Positions 6,981 through 15,802 of a stretch of DNA of 25,698 nt are shown piece by piece. The notes under the pieces are model-generated. The model worked only from the letters and a program-made list of their open reading frames with translations. It was not told the origin of the DNA and did not search any database. Source of the DNA: an uncultured Desulfobacterales bacterium (GTDB lineage: Bacteria; Desulfobacterota; Desulfobacteria; Desulfobacterales; JAFDCJ01); NCBI GenBank assembly GCA_945787595.1, contig CALZJV010000028.1:1-25698 (forward strand). Reading direction: 5' to 3'. The position numbers and the translations under genes are program-made. Within the stretch, counting starts at the first letter, position 1. Each line of letters opens with the position of its first letter.

Positions 6981-8334
6981 GGTTGCTCAGATCTTCCAAT
7001 CGTATTCCTCTTGAAATAAGATACTTTTTGCGCCTAAAATAATATGCCGATCCGGTAAGAATAAACAGGATAAAGCTGCCGACTTTCAATGGCGACTTTA
7101 AATCATACAGTATAATGATGGAGAAAAAAACAACCATCAATATTCCCACGATCGGGCAGAACCACAGCCAGAATCCTTTCAGCTTAAAACCTGATTTACG
7201 GTAATGCTCCGGGTAATATACCGGCAGCTTTATGGCTGCAATTTGGATAGGAATAAAAATTATCAAAGCGCCCAGGGCTGCATAGGATGCCAATGTCTCC
7301 AGGGAGAATCCTGAGATGATACCCGCGACGGAAAAAATCCAGATGATGGTCAAAAAAACATGGGGCGTCCCAAATCGCCGGTTCAAGCAGCCCAGCCATT
7401 CAGGCAGAAGTTTGTCCTGCACAATCATCAACAGGGATTTGGTTCCCACAATAAACAAGGCATTCAGGGTGGTGATTAATGCCAGTATGGCACCGCCGGT
7501 GATGAAGAAAAACAGCCCGGCCCTGCCGGTGATGAGCTGACAGACACGAATCAGCGGTTCGTCTGCTTCCATCAGAGTTTGAGCAGGCACCGCACCGACG
7601 GTTGCTACTGCCACCAGTATATAGATCCCCAATATGATTGGAAAAGCGATAAAAAAGGCTGACGGAATGACTTTGCCCGGATTGATGATTTCCCCTCCAA
7701 GTTCGATGATTCCGTTGGCACCAAGATAGGTGAACGTCAACAAGGCTGTGCCAAGGAAAAGATTAGATGAACCTTTCAGAAACATGTTTGAAAAATTCTC
7801 GGGCTTGATGACAAGAATACCTTTTGTAGAATAATAAATCAGAGCAGCAATGAGGATTATAACAAGAATACCCTGGATTTGGGCCGCAAGTTTTACGCCA
7901 AAAAGGTTGATCACAAATATAAACGTTACGATGCTTATGGCGCCTATTGTGGGTGATAAGTTCGGCAGGTAGACCTGGGCGTACCGTGCACTGCCCAGCG
8001 CATACAATGGAATCTGTCCGACAAATGAAGCCAGTGCATACACCCAGATACCCACAAATGCCAGCCCCGGCGATACCATCCGGCTGGGATATCTGTAATT
8101 GGCACCGGTGGTGGGGATGGCCGAGCCCAGCATGGCAATAGGCATCATACTGATGAATACGGGCAAAACGGCCAGTGAATAGGCGATCGGGAGGGCCTGG
8201 CCGACTATTTTGAACACGACTCCGGTAAATACAAACACCCCTCCGCCGATGGTAAAGCCGATTGCAATAAACGCCACCGCGGGAAGTTTCAATACACGCT
8301 TCAGCTCGGGAACGGGCATGATATCGTTTCGCAA
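6958..8334 (-). CDS. APC-superfamily amino-acid permease
   Basis: The 458-residue, strongly hydrophobic protein has about 12 predicted membrane segments. The first contains AFIAIGFTIGGGVFVFTGVV, the unwound GxGxF-like glycine motif typical of amino acid-polyamine-organocation transporters. Later segments include LLTFTYLGANGIIELGGEI, the conserved helix-6 region. A second in-frame ATG five codons in (MPVPELKR) could also be the start. It is the first gene of the operon with the PLP enzyme and GMC oxidoreductase, so it probably imports the amino acid or amine used by them. The upstream spacer (8335-8726) is repeat-rich, with no clear promoter. Confidence 0.88.
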   Translation of the reverse strand: MRNDIMPVPELKRVLKLPAVAFIAIGFTIGGGVFVFTGVVFKIVGQALPIAYSLAVLPVFISMMPIAMLGSAIPTTGANYRYPSRMVSPGLAFVGIWVYALASFVGQIPLYALGSARYAQVYLPNLSPTIGAISIVTFIFVINLFGVKLAAQIQGILVIILIAALIYYSTKGILVIKPENFSNMFLKGSSNLFLGTALLTFTYLGANGIIELGGEIINPGKVIPSAFFIAFPIILGIYILVAVATVGAVPAQTLMEADEPLIRVCQLITGRAGLFFFITGGAILALITTLNALFIVGTKSLLMIVQDKLLPEWLGCLNRRFGTPHVFLTIIWIFSVAGIISGFSLETLASYAALGALIIFIPIQIAAIKLPVYYPEHYRKSGFKLKGFWLWFCPIVGILMVVFFSIIILYDLKSPLKVGSFILFILTGSAYYFRRKKYLISRGIRLEDLSNHGQNWDT

Positions 8335-8402
8335 ATATAGGTGAAAAGCTGAAATCTCAAAGTTGACGGCAAGTAATGATTAGTTAATTCTAACATTGAA
8401 AA

Positions 8403-8732
8403 CTAGTCCTCTGGGCCAAGTCAGAGGCAGTTGGCTATGCCGTGAAAAGGGCCGACAAGAATACAGAAGTCAGGAGACAGAATTCAGAATAAAGTAATCG
8501 CCTTCGGCTCAGCCGGAAAATATAAAATGTGTCGGCGCGAAGCGACATCATTCTATTCTGACTCCTGACTTCTGGCTCCTGAATTCTGTGTTTCAACGCC
8601 GGCTAACGCTAAAAGCCCTTTCCAAGGGCCAACCAAAGTCTGGTCCTCCCTCTCTCCGAGCTGTAGGCTCTACGAGCCGGAAGCCGGGCTGTAGGCCCTG
8701 CGGGCCGGAAGCTGGGCCAGGATTCTTTACTT
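8403..8732. repeat. Composite intergenic repeat, copy B
   Basis: Block 1 (8403-8446) and block 2 (8614-8646 and 8714-8732) match copy A at 4178-4435. The core differs: an arm at about 8461-8490 (ACAGAAGTCAGGAG, CAGAATTCAGAATA) is complementary to 8552-8588 (TATTCTGACTCCTGACTTCT, CTCCTGAATTCTGT). The core also carries GCGAAGCGACATC at 8537-8549, found again at 15726-15738. Block 2 is split by a 67-base insert (8647-8713) made of a tandem hairpin repeat. The last bases (AAGTAA read on the minus strand) supply the stop codon of the methyltransferase gene. No gene is seen in 8335-8726. Confidence 0.72.
8652..8712. repeat. Tandem pair of GGCYC/GRGCC hairpin repeats
   Basis: Two near-copies lie head to tail. 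The first has GGCTC-TAC-GAGCC and the second GGCCC-TGC-GGGCC, each followed by GGAAGC. The stems differ but both remain paired. Related copies are at 22662-22693 (plus) and 17465-17504 (minus orientation). Confidence 0.7.
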
Positions 8733-9284
8733 CTCTGCCACCACCCAGGCGGTATAACGGTCGTCATGTTCAATTTTTGCCGAACAACCATAGGACGCTA
8801 TCATTTGTCGGATTTTTTGCGGAGTGTAAAAATGACTGCGCATCAGCAATATTTTTTCAGCTAAAGCCAGGATTTTAACGCCTTTGTGATTCAGGTCCGG
8901 TTCCTCGATGACCAGACGGCCACCGGGTTTGAGCACACGCAGTAAATCTTCAATCGCTTCGCGCTGGTCGCAGAAATGGTGCAGGGCATCGACCACAAGA
9001 ACCCGGTCAAAAATTTCGTCGGCAAAAGGAAGTTTCTCGACATGGGATTGCACCGGGCGGATTTTTTTGCCCCCTGCTTTTTTCAGCATGCGATGGGATA
9101 AATCGCTGACAACTATCTGACCGACCAGTTCCTTCAGGTGGGAAGAAACCCTTCCGGTACCGCCGCCACCGTCCAGCAACCAGCCATCCGTCGGCAATTT
9201 CAACAATTGCTGCAGACGTTCGGTGTCCGGTGGGCCGATCAACCGGTCGTATATAGATGCAATGAGATCAAAATGATCGAGCAT
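8727..9284 (-). CDS. Class I SAM-dependent methyltransferase
   Basis: The 185-residue protein has the methyltransferase-11-type Rossmann core. Motif I reads LLDGGGGTGRVSSHL (about 35-49), followed by an acidic end of beta-2 (VVSDLS), then VEKLPFADEIFDRVLVVDAL with HHF, and the post-motif LRVLKPGGRLVIEEPD. It is short but complete for this class. AGGAA upstream of ATG 9284 supports the start. The substrate is not evident; similar small methyltransferases modify quinones, lipids or small metabolites. It is divergent from the nucleotide-sugar gene at 9511. Its final Lys codon and stop fall inside a composite repeat. Confidence 0.85.
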   Translation of the reverse strand: MLDHFDLIASIYDRLIGPPDTERLQQLLKLPTDGWLLDGGGGTGRVSSHLKELVGQIVVSDLSHRMLKKAGGKKIRPVQSHVEKLPFADEIFDRVLVVDALHHFCDQREAIEDLLRVLKPGGRLVIEEPDLNHKGVKILALAEKILLMRSHFYTPQKIRQMIASYGCSAKIEHDDRYTAWVVAEK

Positions 9285-9510
9285 ATTTTATAAGTTCCTG
9301 TTCCCAATGGTTCGAGGAAATCAGGTAACAATTCCCAGTTCTTTGCTATGCAAGAGTTTTTCTTTTAGATTTTAAAATATTGATCTTATGGGACATATAC
9401 GATATTCTATCCATATCTGCAATTGAACTTTAAATTTACTCGTTTTTAAATGGAAAGAAAACCTTATTAGTTAAAACATCAAAAAAATAAAATTATGGGA
9501 TGGGGATGCA

Positions 9511-10890
9511 ATGAAAATCATTGTTATAGGAACCGGATATGTCGGCCTCGTTCATGCAGCGGTGTGTTCAGAATATGGTCATGATGTTTTCGCACACGAC
9601 ATAGACAAGGAAAAGATCGAGGATTTTGCCAGCGGTCAGCCCGAACTCATTGAAAAATACGTCAACGAGCCCGGTCTGGTGAATATCATTCGAGAAACAC
9701 TGGACAAATCCCTGCGTTTTTCCCATAACCTGGAAGCCATCATTGAAGGGGCAGATACGATTTTTATGTGTTTGCCCACGCCCTCAAATATTGACGGATC
9801 TACAAATCTTACTTTTTATGATGCCGCCGCCGAATTTATTGCAGAAGTCCTTGCCAAAAGAAAAGATAATCGCCGCGTCGTGCTTGTGAACAAAAGCACC
9901 GTTCCTATCGGTACGGCACGCCATTTGGAAGAAATCATGAAATCGCACGGGGTTGAAAATTTCGGTGTCGCATCCAATCCCGAGTTTCTAGCGGAAGGAA
10001 CAGCAGTGGTGGATGCACGCCGGCCCCACCGCGTCGTCGTGGGCTGTGACAGCAATGAAGATTTTACCATCCTGCGACGGGTATACTCTCAGTTTGTCCA
10101 TCATGTCCGAATAAAATATATTGAGACCACACCGGAGACCGCTGAAGCCATCAAATACGTGGCCAATACCGTTCTGCTGACCTACATTTCTTTCTGGAAC
10201 GGTGTGGGGGCTAAAATCGGCGAGAGAATGCCCAATGTGAATATCGATGACCTCCGGCTCGGTGTTACCTCTGACGACCGCATCAGCACATGGGGTTCTT
10301 TTGTGAGCAACGGGGCGGGCGGAAGTTGTTTCGGCAAAGATATCGCTTCTCTCATTTACCAGCTGCGTCGGGTGAACGTGAGCACCAAGATGCTGGAAGC
10401 CTCATTTGAAGTCAATGAGTATCAAAAGGTATACCTTATCGATCGAGCGATCACCGAAGCCGGATTCAAGTTCAACAATCAAACCGTGGCGGTTTTGGGG
10501 TTGGCTTTTAAAAAGCACACCAGTGACATGCGAGATGCCTCGTCGATAAAAGTTATTGAATCTCTGCTCGGAAAGGGGGTGGCGGCTATCCATGCCTATG
10601 ATCCCCTGGCAAATGAATCGGCCGCTAAAGTATTTGATCCATCGAAAAACATCTTGTTCGAAAAAATCAGTTATTATAATTCCGCCAAGGAAGCTATCGA
10701 AGGATCGCATGCCTTATTCATTTCATCGGATTGCGAGGAATTCAGAGGATTTTCCCGGACCATCGAAGATACGGTGAAACCTCCCTACCTTGTGATGGAC
10801 GGGAGACGGATGATACCCGACCACAATGAACTGGTAGCCAAAGACATCACCTACCTTGCAGTGGGATCGAGGGTGATGACGCCGGCCTGA
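9511..10890 (+). CDS. UDP-glucose 6-dehydrogenase (nucleotide-sugar dehydrogenase)
   Basis: The 459-residue protein shows the NAD-binding start KIIVIGTGYVGLVHAAVCSE, the signature block VNKSTVPIGTA (about 127-136), NPEFLAEGTA (156-165) and the catalytic cysteine in GAGGSCFGKDI (C273). The C-terminal domain VLGLAFKKHTSDMRDASS is typical of UDP-glucose dehydrogenases, which oxidise UDP-glucose to UDP-glucuronate with two NAD. A GGGG ribosome-binding site precedes the ATG. UDP-mannuronate or related dehydrogenation cannot be excluded from sequence alone. It lies just before a dTDP-sugar precursor gene, pointing to surface polysaccharide synthesis. Confidence 0.93.
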   Translation: MKIIVIGTGYVGLVHAAVCSEYGHDVFAHDIDKEKIEDFASGQPELIEKYVNEPGLVNIIRETLDKSLRFSHNLEAIIEGADTIFMCLPTPSNIDGSTNLTFYDAAAEFIAEVLAKRKDNRRVVLVNKSTVPIGTARHLEEIMKSHGVENFGVASNPEFLAEGTAVVDARRPHRVVVGCDSNEDFTILRRVYSQFVHHVRIKYIETTPETAEAIKYVANTVLLTYISFWNGVGAKIGERMPNVNIDDLRLGVTSDDRISTWGSFVSNGAGGSCFGKDIASLIYQLRRVNVSTKMLEASFEVNEYQKVYLIDRAITEAGFKFNNQTVAVLGLAFKKHTSDMRDASSIKVIESLLGKGVAAIHAYDPLANESAAKVFDPSKNILFEKISYYNSAKEAIEGSHALFISSDCEEFRGFSRTIEDTVKPPYLVMDGRRMIPDHNELVAKDITYLAVGSRVMTPA

Positions 10891-11012
10891 GGCATGCTGC
10901 AGAAAGTCAAGCCGCATCCCGCCAAAAGTAAAAATTGAATATTTCCGATTATGAATTTAAGCAATTCAATCTTCATTATCCACCATCCAACAGACAGCGT
11001 CGGAGATACATT

Positions 11013-11894
11013 ATGATGAAAGGCATTTTATTGGCGGGGGGATCGGGTTCCAGGCTGTATCCTCTCACCCTTGGCATCAGTAAGCAACTTCTTCCGGTGT
11101 ATGACAAACCCATGATTTATTACCCGCTTTCCGTGCTTATGGAGGCGGGAATTCGGGAAATTCTCATTATTTCCACGCCGCACGATCTGCCCTTATTTCA
11201 GAAAATTCTCGGCGACGGATCTCAACTGGGACTGTCGTTTTCCTATGCCGAACAACCGCGCCCCGAAGGCCTTGCCCAAGCATTCATTATCGGAGAGTCA
11301 TTTATCGGCAAAGATTCAATTTGTCTGATCTTAGGAGATAATATCTTTTATGGCCCAGGCCTTTCCGAAACACTGCAACGTACCGCCCAAATGAACCAGG
11401 GGGGACTTATTTTCGGTTATCTTGTGAGGGACCCCGAACGGTATGGTGTCGTCGAATTTGATTCAACCGGCAAGGTAACAGCAATTGTGGAGAAACCTGA
11501 ACATCCCCGATCCCAATATGCGGTGCCGGGTCTTTATTTTTATGACAATGATGTCATAGACATTGCCAAGGGTCTCAAACCTTCCGACCGGGGTGAACTG
11601 GAAATCACAGATATCAACATGGCATATTTAAGACGCCGGGATCTCAGGGTAGAACTTCTAGGAAGGGGATTTGCCTGGCTCGATACCGGAACCCACGAAG
11701 CGCTCCAGCAGGCGGCAAGCTATGTACAGGCGATTCAGGAAAGACAGGGCCTGAAAATCTCTTGTCTGGAGGAAATTGCATTCCGTTTGGACTATATTGA
11801 CAGGGAGCAGCTCAGAAAACTGGCCGCCAATTTCATAAAAAACGACTACGGACATTATTTGATGGAATTAGCCGATGAAACCGAAGATGATTGA
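11013..11894 (+). CDS. rmlA: Glucose-1-phosphate thymidylyltransferase
   Basis: The product of about 293 residues carries the nucleotidyltransferase signature [16 protein letters not shown] at the N-terminus, [27 protein letters not shown], and the family block [16 protein letters not shown]. It makes dTDP-glucose, the first step to dTDP-rhamnose and related sugars. I chose ATG 11013 because GGAG lies seven bases upstream (11002-11005) and the family motif begins at once. An upstream ATG at 10935 would add 26 residues without similarity, and ATG 11016 is equally possible. The other rml genes are not in the window. The gap after UDP-glucose dehydrogenase is 122 bases, so the two may be co-transcribed. 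Confidence 0.93.
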   Translation: MMKGILLAGGSGSRLYPLTLGISKQLLPVYDKPMIYYPLSVLMEAGIREILIISTPHDLPLFQKILGDGSQLGLSFSYAEQPRPEGLAQAFIIGESFIGKDSICLILGDNIFYGPGLSETLQRTAQMNQGGLIFGYLVRDPERYGVVEFDSTGKVTAIVEKPEHPRSQYAVPGLYFYDNDVIDIAKGLKPSDRGELEITDINMAYLRRRDLRVELLGRGFAWLDTGTHEALQQAASYVQAIQERQGLKISCLEEIAFRLDYIDREQLRKLAANFIKNDYGHYLMELADETEDD

Positions 11895-11926
11895 AATTTA
11901 TTGAATTTATTTGCCAGCTGTGGTTG

Positions 11927-11968
11927 GATACTTGATGCTCGATACTTGATGCTCGATATTGGATGCTT
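11927..11968 (+). repeat. Three tandem 14-base repeats
   Basis: GATACTTGATGCTC occurs exactly twice (11927-11940, 11941-11954), and a third unit GATATTGGATGCTT follows. The spacer 11895-12188 otherwise holds no convincing gene. A TC/CA-rich stretch at 12050-12115 may be a degraded opposite arm. Confidence 0.8.
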
Positions 11969-12188
11969 GAAACGCGATGCCGGTAGTTTAAGATAGAGGA
12001 TCGAGGGTGTCAGCTACAAGGCAAAGCGCAGGGCGGATAACGCGGTCCATCCGACTTACCAAATCCGAAATCTCCAATCAAACCTCCATCACTCAATTAC
12101 CCAATTTAATATCCGCTATTTCCTTGACAGGATGCAGGATAGAGAGTAAAAATCCAAGTTTAATTAAAATCCGAGCTAGGGGGAATCA

Positions 12189-14987
12189 ATGAATTATAAA
12201 AATACACTCAACCTTCCCGCCACCAAGTTTCCCATGAAAGCCAACCTGGCGAAACGGGAACCGGAGCAGCTGAAATCATGGGATGAATCCCGCCTGCACG
12301 AACAGATCCGCAATACTTCCAAGGGCAGGGAGCAGTTTATCCTTCACGATGGTCCCCCCTATGCCAATGGTTACATTCATATCGGAACGGCGCTGAACAA
12401 AATACTGAAAGACATAATTGTGCGCTCAAAACAGATGTCAGGCTTCGATGCCGTATACGTGCCGGGCTGGGATTGTCATGGCCTTCCTATCGAGCACAAC
12501 GTGGACAAAGAAATCGGCGATAAAAAGAAAGATCTCAGCATGGCGCAGGTTCGTCGACTGTGCCGAACCTATGCCGAAAAATTCATCGATATCCAGCGTG
12601 AAGAATTCAAACGCCTCGGGGTAATGGGAGTTTGGGATGATCCTTATTTGACCATGAATTACGGGTATGAAGCCACCATCGCTAGAGAATGCGGCAAATT
12701 CGCCAAAGACGGCAGTTTGTTTCGCAGTAAAAAACCGATTTACTGGTGCTTTACCTGTCAAACCGCTCTGGCAGAAGCTGAAATCGAATATTCCGACGAT
12801 TCTACACCGTCGATTTACGTCAAATTTGCTTTGAAAGACGATTTGACCAGTGAATTGCCGTCGCTCAAAGGCAAAGATGTTTTTGTCATCATCTGGACAA
12901 CTACACCGTGGACGCTCCCGGCCAATCTGGCCATCGCACTTCATCCCGATTTTGAATATGTGACCGTTGATGTCGGCGGTGGTCAGGTGTATATTCTGGC
13001 CCGAGAACTGGTTGATGCTTGCATGCTGACTTTCGGCATTGCCGAATATTCCATCATCGGAGAAATCGATCCGAAAATCCTTGAGAGCAAACGCTGCCTG
13101 CACCCGCTGTATCAACGTGACTCCCTGATTATCCTGGGATCCCATGTAACCCTGGATGCCGGTACCGGTTGTGTACACACTGCACCCGGCCACGGACGGG
13201 AAGACCATGAAGTGGGGCTATCTTATGGCCTGGATGTTTACTCTCCGGTGGACAACAAGGGTTGTTTTACCGAAGATGTCAAATATTTCAGCGGTGAATT
13301 TGTATTTGATGCCAATAAAAATATCAATGCCAGATTAGAAGATATTGGAGCCCTGGTCCGGGAAGAAACCTTTGAGCACTCTTATCCGCACTGCTGGCGC
13401 TGCAAAAAGCCGGTGATTTTTCGGGCCACTCCCCAGTGGTTTATCTCCATGGAAAAGACCGGTCTACGTAAAAAATCACTGGAAGCTATCGACAAGGTCA
13501 ACTGGATACCCGGCTGGGGACGGGAAAGAATTTACGGCATGATTGAAAATCGACCCGACTGGTGCGTTTCACGGCAGCGGGCTTGGGGCGTACCGATAAC
13601 AGTTTTTTATTGTGAAAAATGCGATGCTCTGCTGCTCGACGAACAAGTCATGCAGCGAGTTTATCAGCTATTTGAGGAGTACGGCGCCGATATCTGGTTT
13701 GAAAAGGACGTGTCGGAGCTCTTGCCGGATGAAATTACCTGTAAAGAATGCGGCAGCAGGCGGTTTGTCAAAGAGACCGACATCCTTGATGTGTGGTTCG
13801 ATTCCGGTGTGAGCCATGCTGCCGTGCTGGAGCAGCGATCGTATTTGAGATGGCCGGCCGATCTTTACCTGGAGGGCAGTGATCAGCATCGCGGATGGTT
13901 CCACAGTGCCCTGCTAACAGCCGTAGGCACCCGGGGACGAGCACCCTACGATGCTGTCTTAACCCATGGATTTGTGGTGGATGCCGAAGGTCGAAAAATG
14001 TCCAAGTCCATCGGAAACGTCATCTCGCCCAGCGAGGTGATCGGAAAATACGGCACAGAAATATTACGCCTTTGGGTTTCGGCATCTGACTATCGTGAGG
14101 ACATTCGAATTTCCGATAACATCTTAAAACAGCTGACTGATGCTTATCGGCGCATCCGAAACACAAGCCGTTTCATGTTGGGAAACCTTTATGATTTCGA
14201 TCCTGAAAAAGACGCGGTTGATTACGATTCGATGCCGGAAATCGATCGATTTGCGCTCCACAAGCTGCAACTCATCGTCGAAAAGGCGCGCGCTGCCTAC
14301 GAGGCTTATGAATTTCATGTTATCTACCACTCGCTTTATAACTATTGCACGCTGGATTTGTCGGCCTTTTATCTTGATATCCTTAAAGACCGGTTGTATA
14401 CATCAGCACCGCAATCTATCGAACGGAAAAGCGCCCAGAGTGTTTTATACCTTATGGTCGAGGCCATTGCCCGCCTAATGGCTCCCATTCTACCATTTAC
14501 TTCCGATGAAATCTGGCAATACATGCCGGTGAAAAACAGTCGGGAACCCAATATCCATCTGACCTCATTACCTGAAATAAATCCGGTTTTCAAAGATGAT
14601 GCCCTGTTTCAAAGATGGGAGTTCCTGCTGAAAATTCGCACTGAAACCACCAAAGCACTGGAGGAGGCCCGGGCAAAGAAGCTCATCGGACATCCTCTGG
14701 ACGCCGCGGTAACCATTTCAGCAAAAGGGGATATACATGACGCCCTGCTGCCCTATGCAGACAAACTAAGGTCGCTGCTCATTGTTTCTCAGGCTACCCT
14801 TGTAAAGGATGAGACGCTTAACATTGCGCTTCAGAGTGGGGAAATAGAAGGCCTGACCATTCAGGTTGAGCCTGCATCTGGCGAAAAATGTGAACGATGT
14901 TGGGTATTTGACACCTCTGTTGGGAGTCATCCCGAACAGGCGACTATTTGTGATCGATGTCGGGATGCGCTGGCCGGGATGGAATGA
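12189..14987 (+). CDS. ileS: Isoleucyl-tRNA synthetase
   Basis: The 932-residue class I synthetase charges tRNA-Ile. The HIGH motif appears as HIGT (64-67) within [25 protein letters not shown] is at 603-607 ([11 protein letters not shown]). Editing-domain blocks ([33 protein letters not shown]) and the [18 protein letters not shown] region are present. The C-terminal zinc finger has C901, C904, C921 and C924, typical of the bacterial (IleS1) form. AGGGGG upstream of ATG 12189 supports the start. It is followed by lspA, a common bacterial pairing. Confidence 0.98.
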   Translation: MNYKNTLNLPATKFPMKANLAKREPEQLKSWDESRLHEQIRNTSKGREQFILHDGPPYANGYIHIGTALNKILKDIIVRSKQMSGFDAVYVPGWDCHGLPIEHNVDKEIGDKKKDLSMAQVRRLCRTYAEKFIDIQREEFKRLGVMGVWDDPYLTMNYGYEATIARECGKFAKDGSLFRSKKPIYWCFTCQTALAEAEIEYSDDSTPSIYVKFALKDDLTSELPSLKGKDVFVIIWTTTPWTLPANLAIALHPDFEYVTVDVGGGQVYILARELVDACMLTFGIAEYSIIGEIDPKILESKRCLHPLYQRDSLIILGSHVTLDAGTGCVHTAPGHGREDHEVGLSYGLDVYSPVDNKGCFTEDVKYFSGEFVFDANKNINARLEDIGALVREETFEHSYPHCWRCKKPVIFRATPQWFISMEKTGLRKKSLEAIDKVNWIPGWGRERIYGMIENRPDWCVSRQRAWGVPITVFYCEKCDALLLDEQVMQRVYQLFEEYGADIWFEKDVSELLPDEITCKECGSRRFVKETDILDVWFDSGVSHAAVLEQRSYLRWPADLYLEGSDQHRGWFHSALLTAVGTRGRAPYDAVLTHGFVVDAEGRKMSKSIGNVISPSEVIGKYGTEILRLWVSASDYREDIRISDNILKQLTDAYRRIRNTSRFMLGNLYDFDPEKDAVDYDSMPEIDRFALHKLQLIVEKARAAYEAYEFHVIYHSLYNYCTLDLSAFYLDILKDRLYTSAPQSIERKSAQSVLYLMVEAIARLMAPILPFTSDEIWQYMPVKNSREPNIHLTSLPEINPVFKDDALFQRWEFLLKIRTETTKALEEARAKKLIGHPLDAAVTISAKGDIHDALLPYADKLRSLLIVSQATLVKDETLNIALQSGEIEGLTIQVEPASGEKCERCWVFDTSVGSHPEQATICDRCRDALAGME

Positions 14988-15106
14988 TTACAGACCGCAG
15001 GGCCAACGCCGGACATGGTCGGAGAGAGGATTGCCTTTTTTTTCTGCTGAAAAAATGCCTGATCCAATGGCTTCTTGGTGAGAAAGCAATCCAAGATTGA
15101 GATCAA

Positions 15107-15592
15107 ATGTTACCAAATAAATATACCAAACTGGCAATCGTAGCCGGACTCGTGGTGCTGGCCGACCAGGTTTCGAAGGCATTCATTTTAAAGCATCTGC
15201 CGTATCACCAGAGTATTACAATCATAAAAGGTTTTTTTGATATCACCCATATCCGTAATCCCGGGGGAGCCTTTGGCCTTATGGCCAATATGAGCCCGAT
15301 CGTTCGTACCGTGATTTTTCTGTTTATTTCATCTCTGGCCGTCGGCTTGATTTTTTATTTTTATAAAAAAACACCCAGCAGCCATTCTCTTCTTGCCACC
15401 GCTTTTGCCTTGATTTTCGGAGGTGCCATCGGGAATCTGATTGACAGGGTCCGATTTGGAAATGTTGTGGACTTCCTTGATATTTACCTCGGCAATTTCC
15501 ACTGGCCTGCCTTTAACATCGCCGACAGTGCGATTACCGTAGGTATATTTATTTTCATATTTCATTTGCTGTTTAAAAAAATGCCGGAGTAG
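15107..15592 (+). CDS. lspA: Lipoprotein signal peptidase (signal peptidase II)
   Basis: The 161-residue inner-membrane aspartic protease cleaves signal peptides from prolipoproteins after lipid attachment. Four membrane segments are visible. Conserved blocks are ADQVSKAFI (19-27), RNPGGAFGL (50-58), GNLIDRVRFGNVVDF (catalytic D122) and FNIADSAITVG (catalytic D140). It follows ileS by 119 bases in the same direction. A likely client, a lipoprotein with an LMGC lipobox, is encoded at 22741. Confidence 0.96.
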   Translation: MLPNKYTKLAIVAGLVVLADQVSKAFILKHLPYHQSITIIKGFFDITHIRNPGGAFGLMANMSPIVRTVIFLFISSLAVGLIFYFYKKTPSSHSLLATAFALIFGGAIGNLIDRVRFGNVVDFLDIYLGNFHWPAFNIADSAITVGIFIFIFHLLFKKMPE

Positions 15593-15674
15593 GTCCTTGT
15601 GAATTATTTTTGTGTATCTATTGGCAATAATATTGTATCGGGATCTTTTCGCATCTTCAAATGATTGAATATTG

Positions 15675-15764
15675 TCGATTGAAGATTGAATATTTAAGGA
15701 ATTCTATCCATTTTAAAAAGACAGAGCGAAGCGACATCCACAAATATTCAATTTTCAATTTCAA
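15675..15764. repeat. Inverted repeat with TTGAA-type arms
   Basis: ATTGAAGATTGAATATTT (about 15678-15694) is complementary, with one mismatch, to AAATATTCAATTTTCAAT (15742-15759). Each arm is a short run of ATTGAA near-repeats. The 13-mer GCGAAGCGACATC (15726-15738) lies just before the right arm, as it does in the spacer at 8537. Confidence 0.75.
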
Positions 15765-15802
15765 CTCGTCCGGGTTAGCTATGCGGTAGCGACTTTAATA
15801 CC

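Noticed and set aside
11927..11968. Tandem 14-base repeats as a CRISPR array
   Set aside because: Units are contiguous with no spacers, too short, and no cas genes are present.
12007..12192. A 61-codon frame overlapping the ileS start by four bases
   Set aside because: The overlap looks like coupling, but the sequence is repeat-derived, low in complexity and has no convincing ribosome-binding site.
12438..13208. A 256-codon open frame antisense to ileS
   Set aside because: It lies wholly opposite a highly conserved synthetase gene and resembles no protein; a codon-bias shadow.
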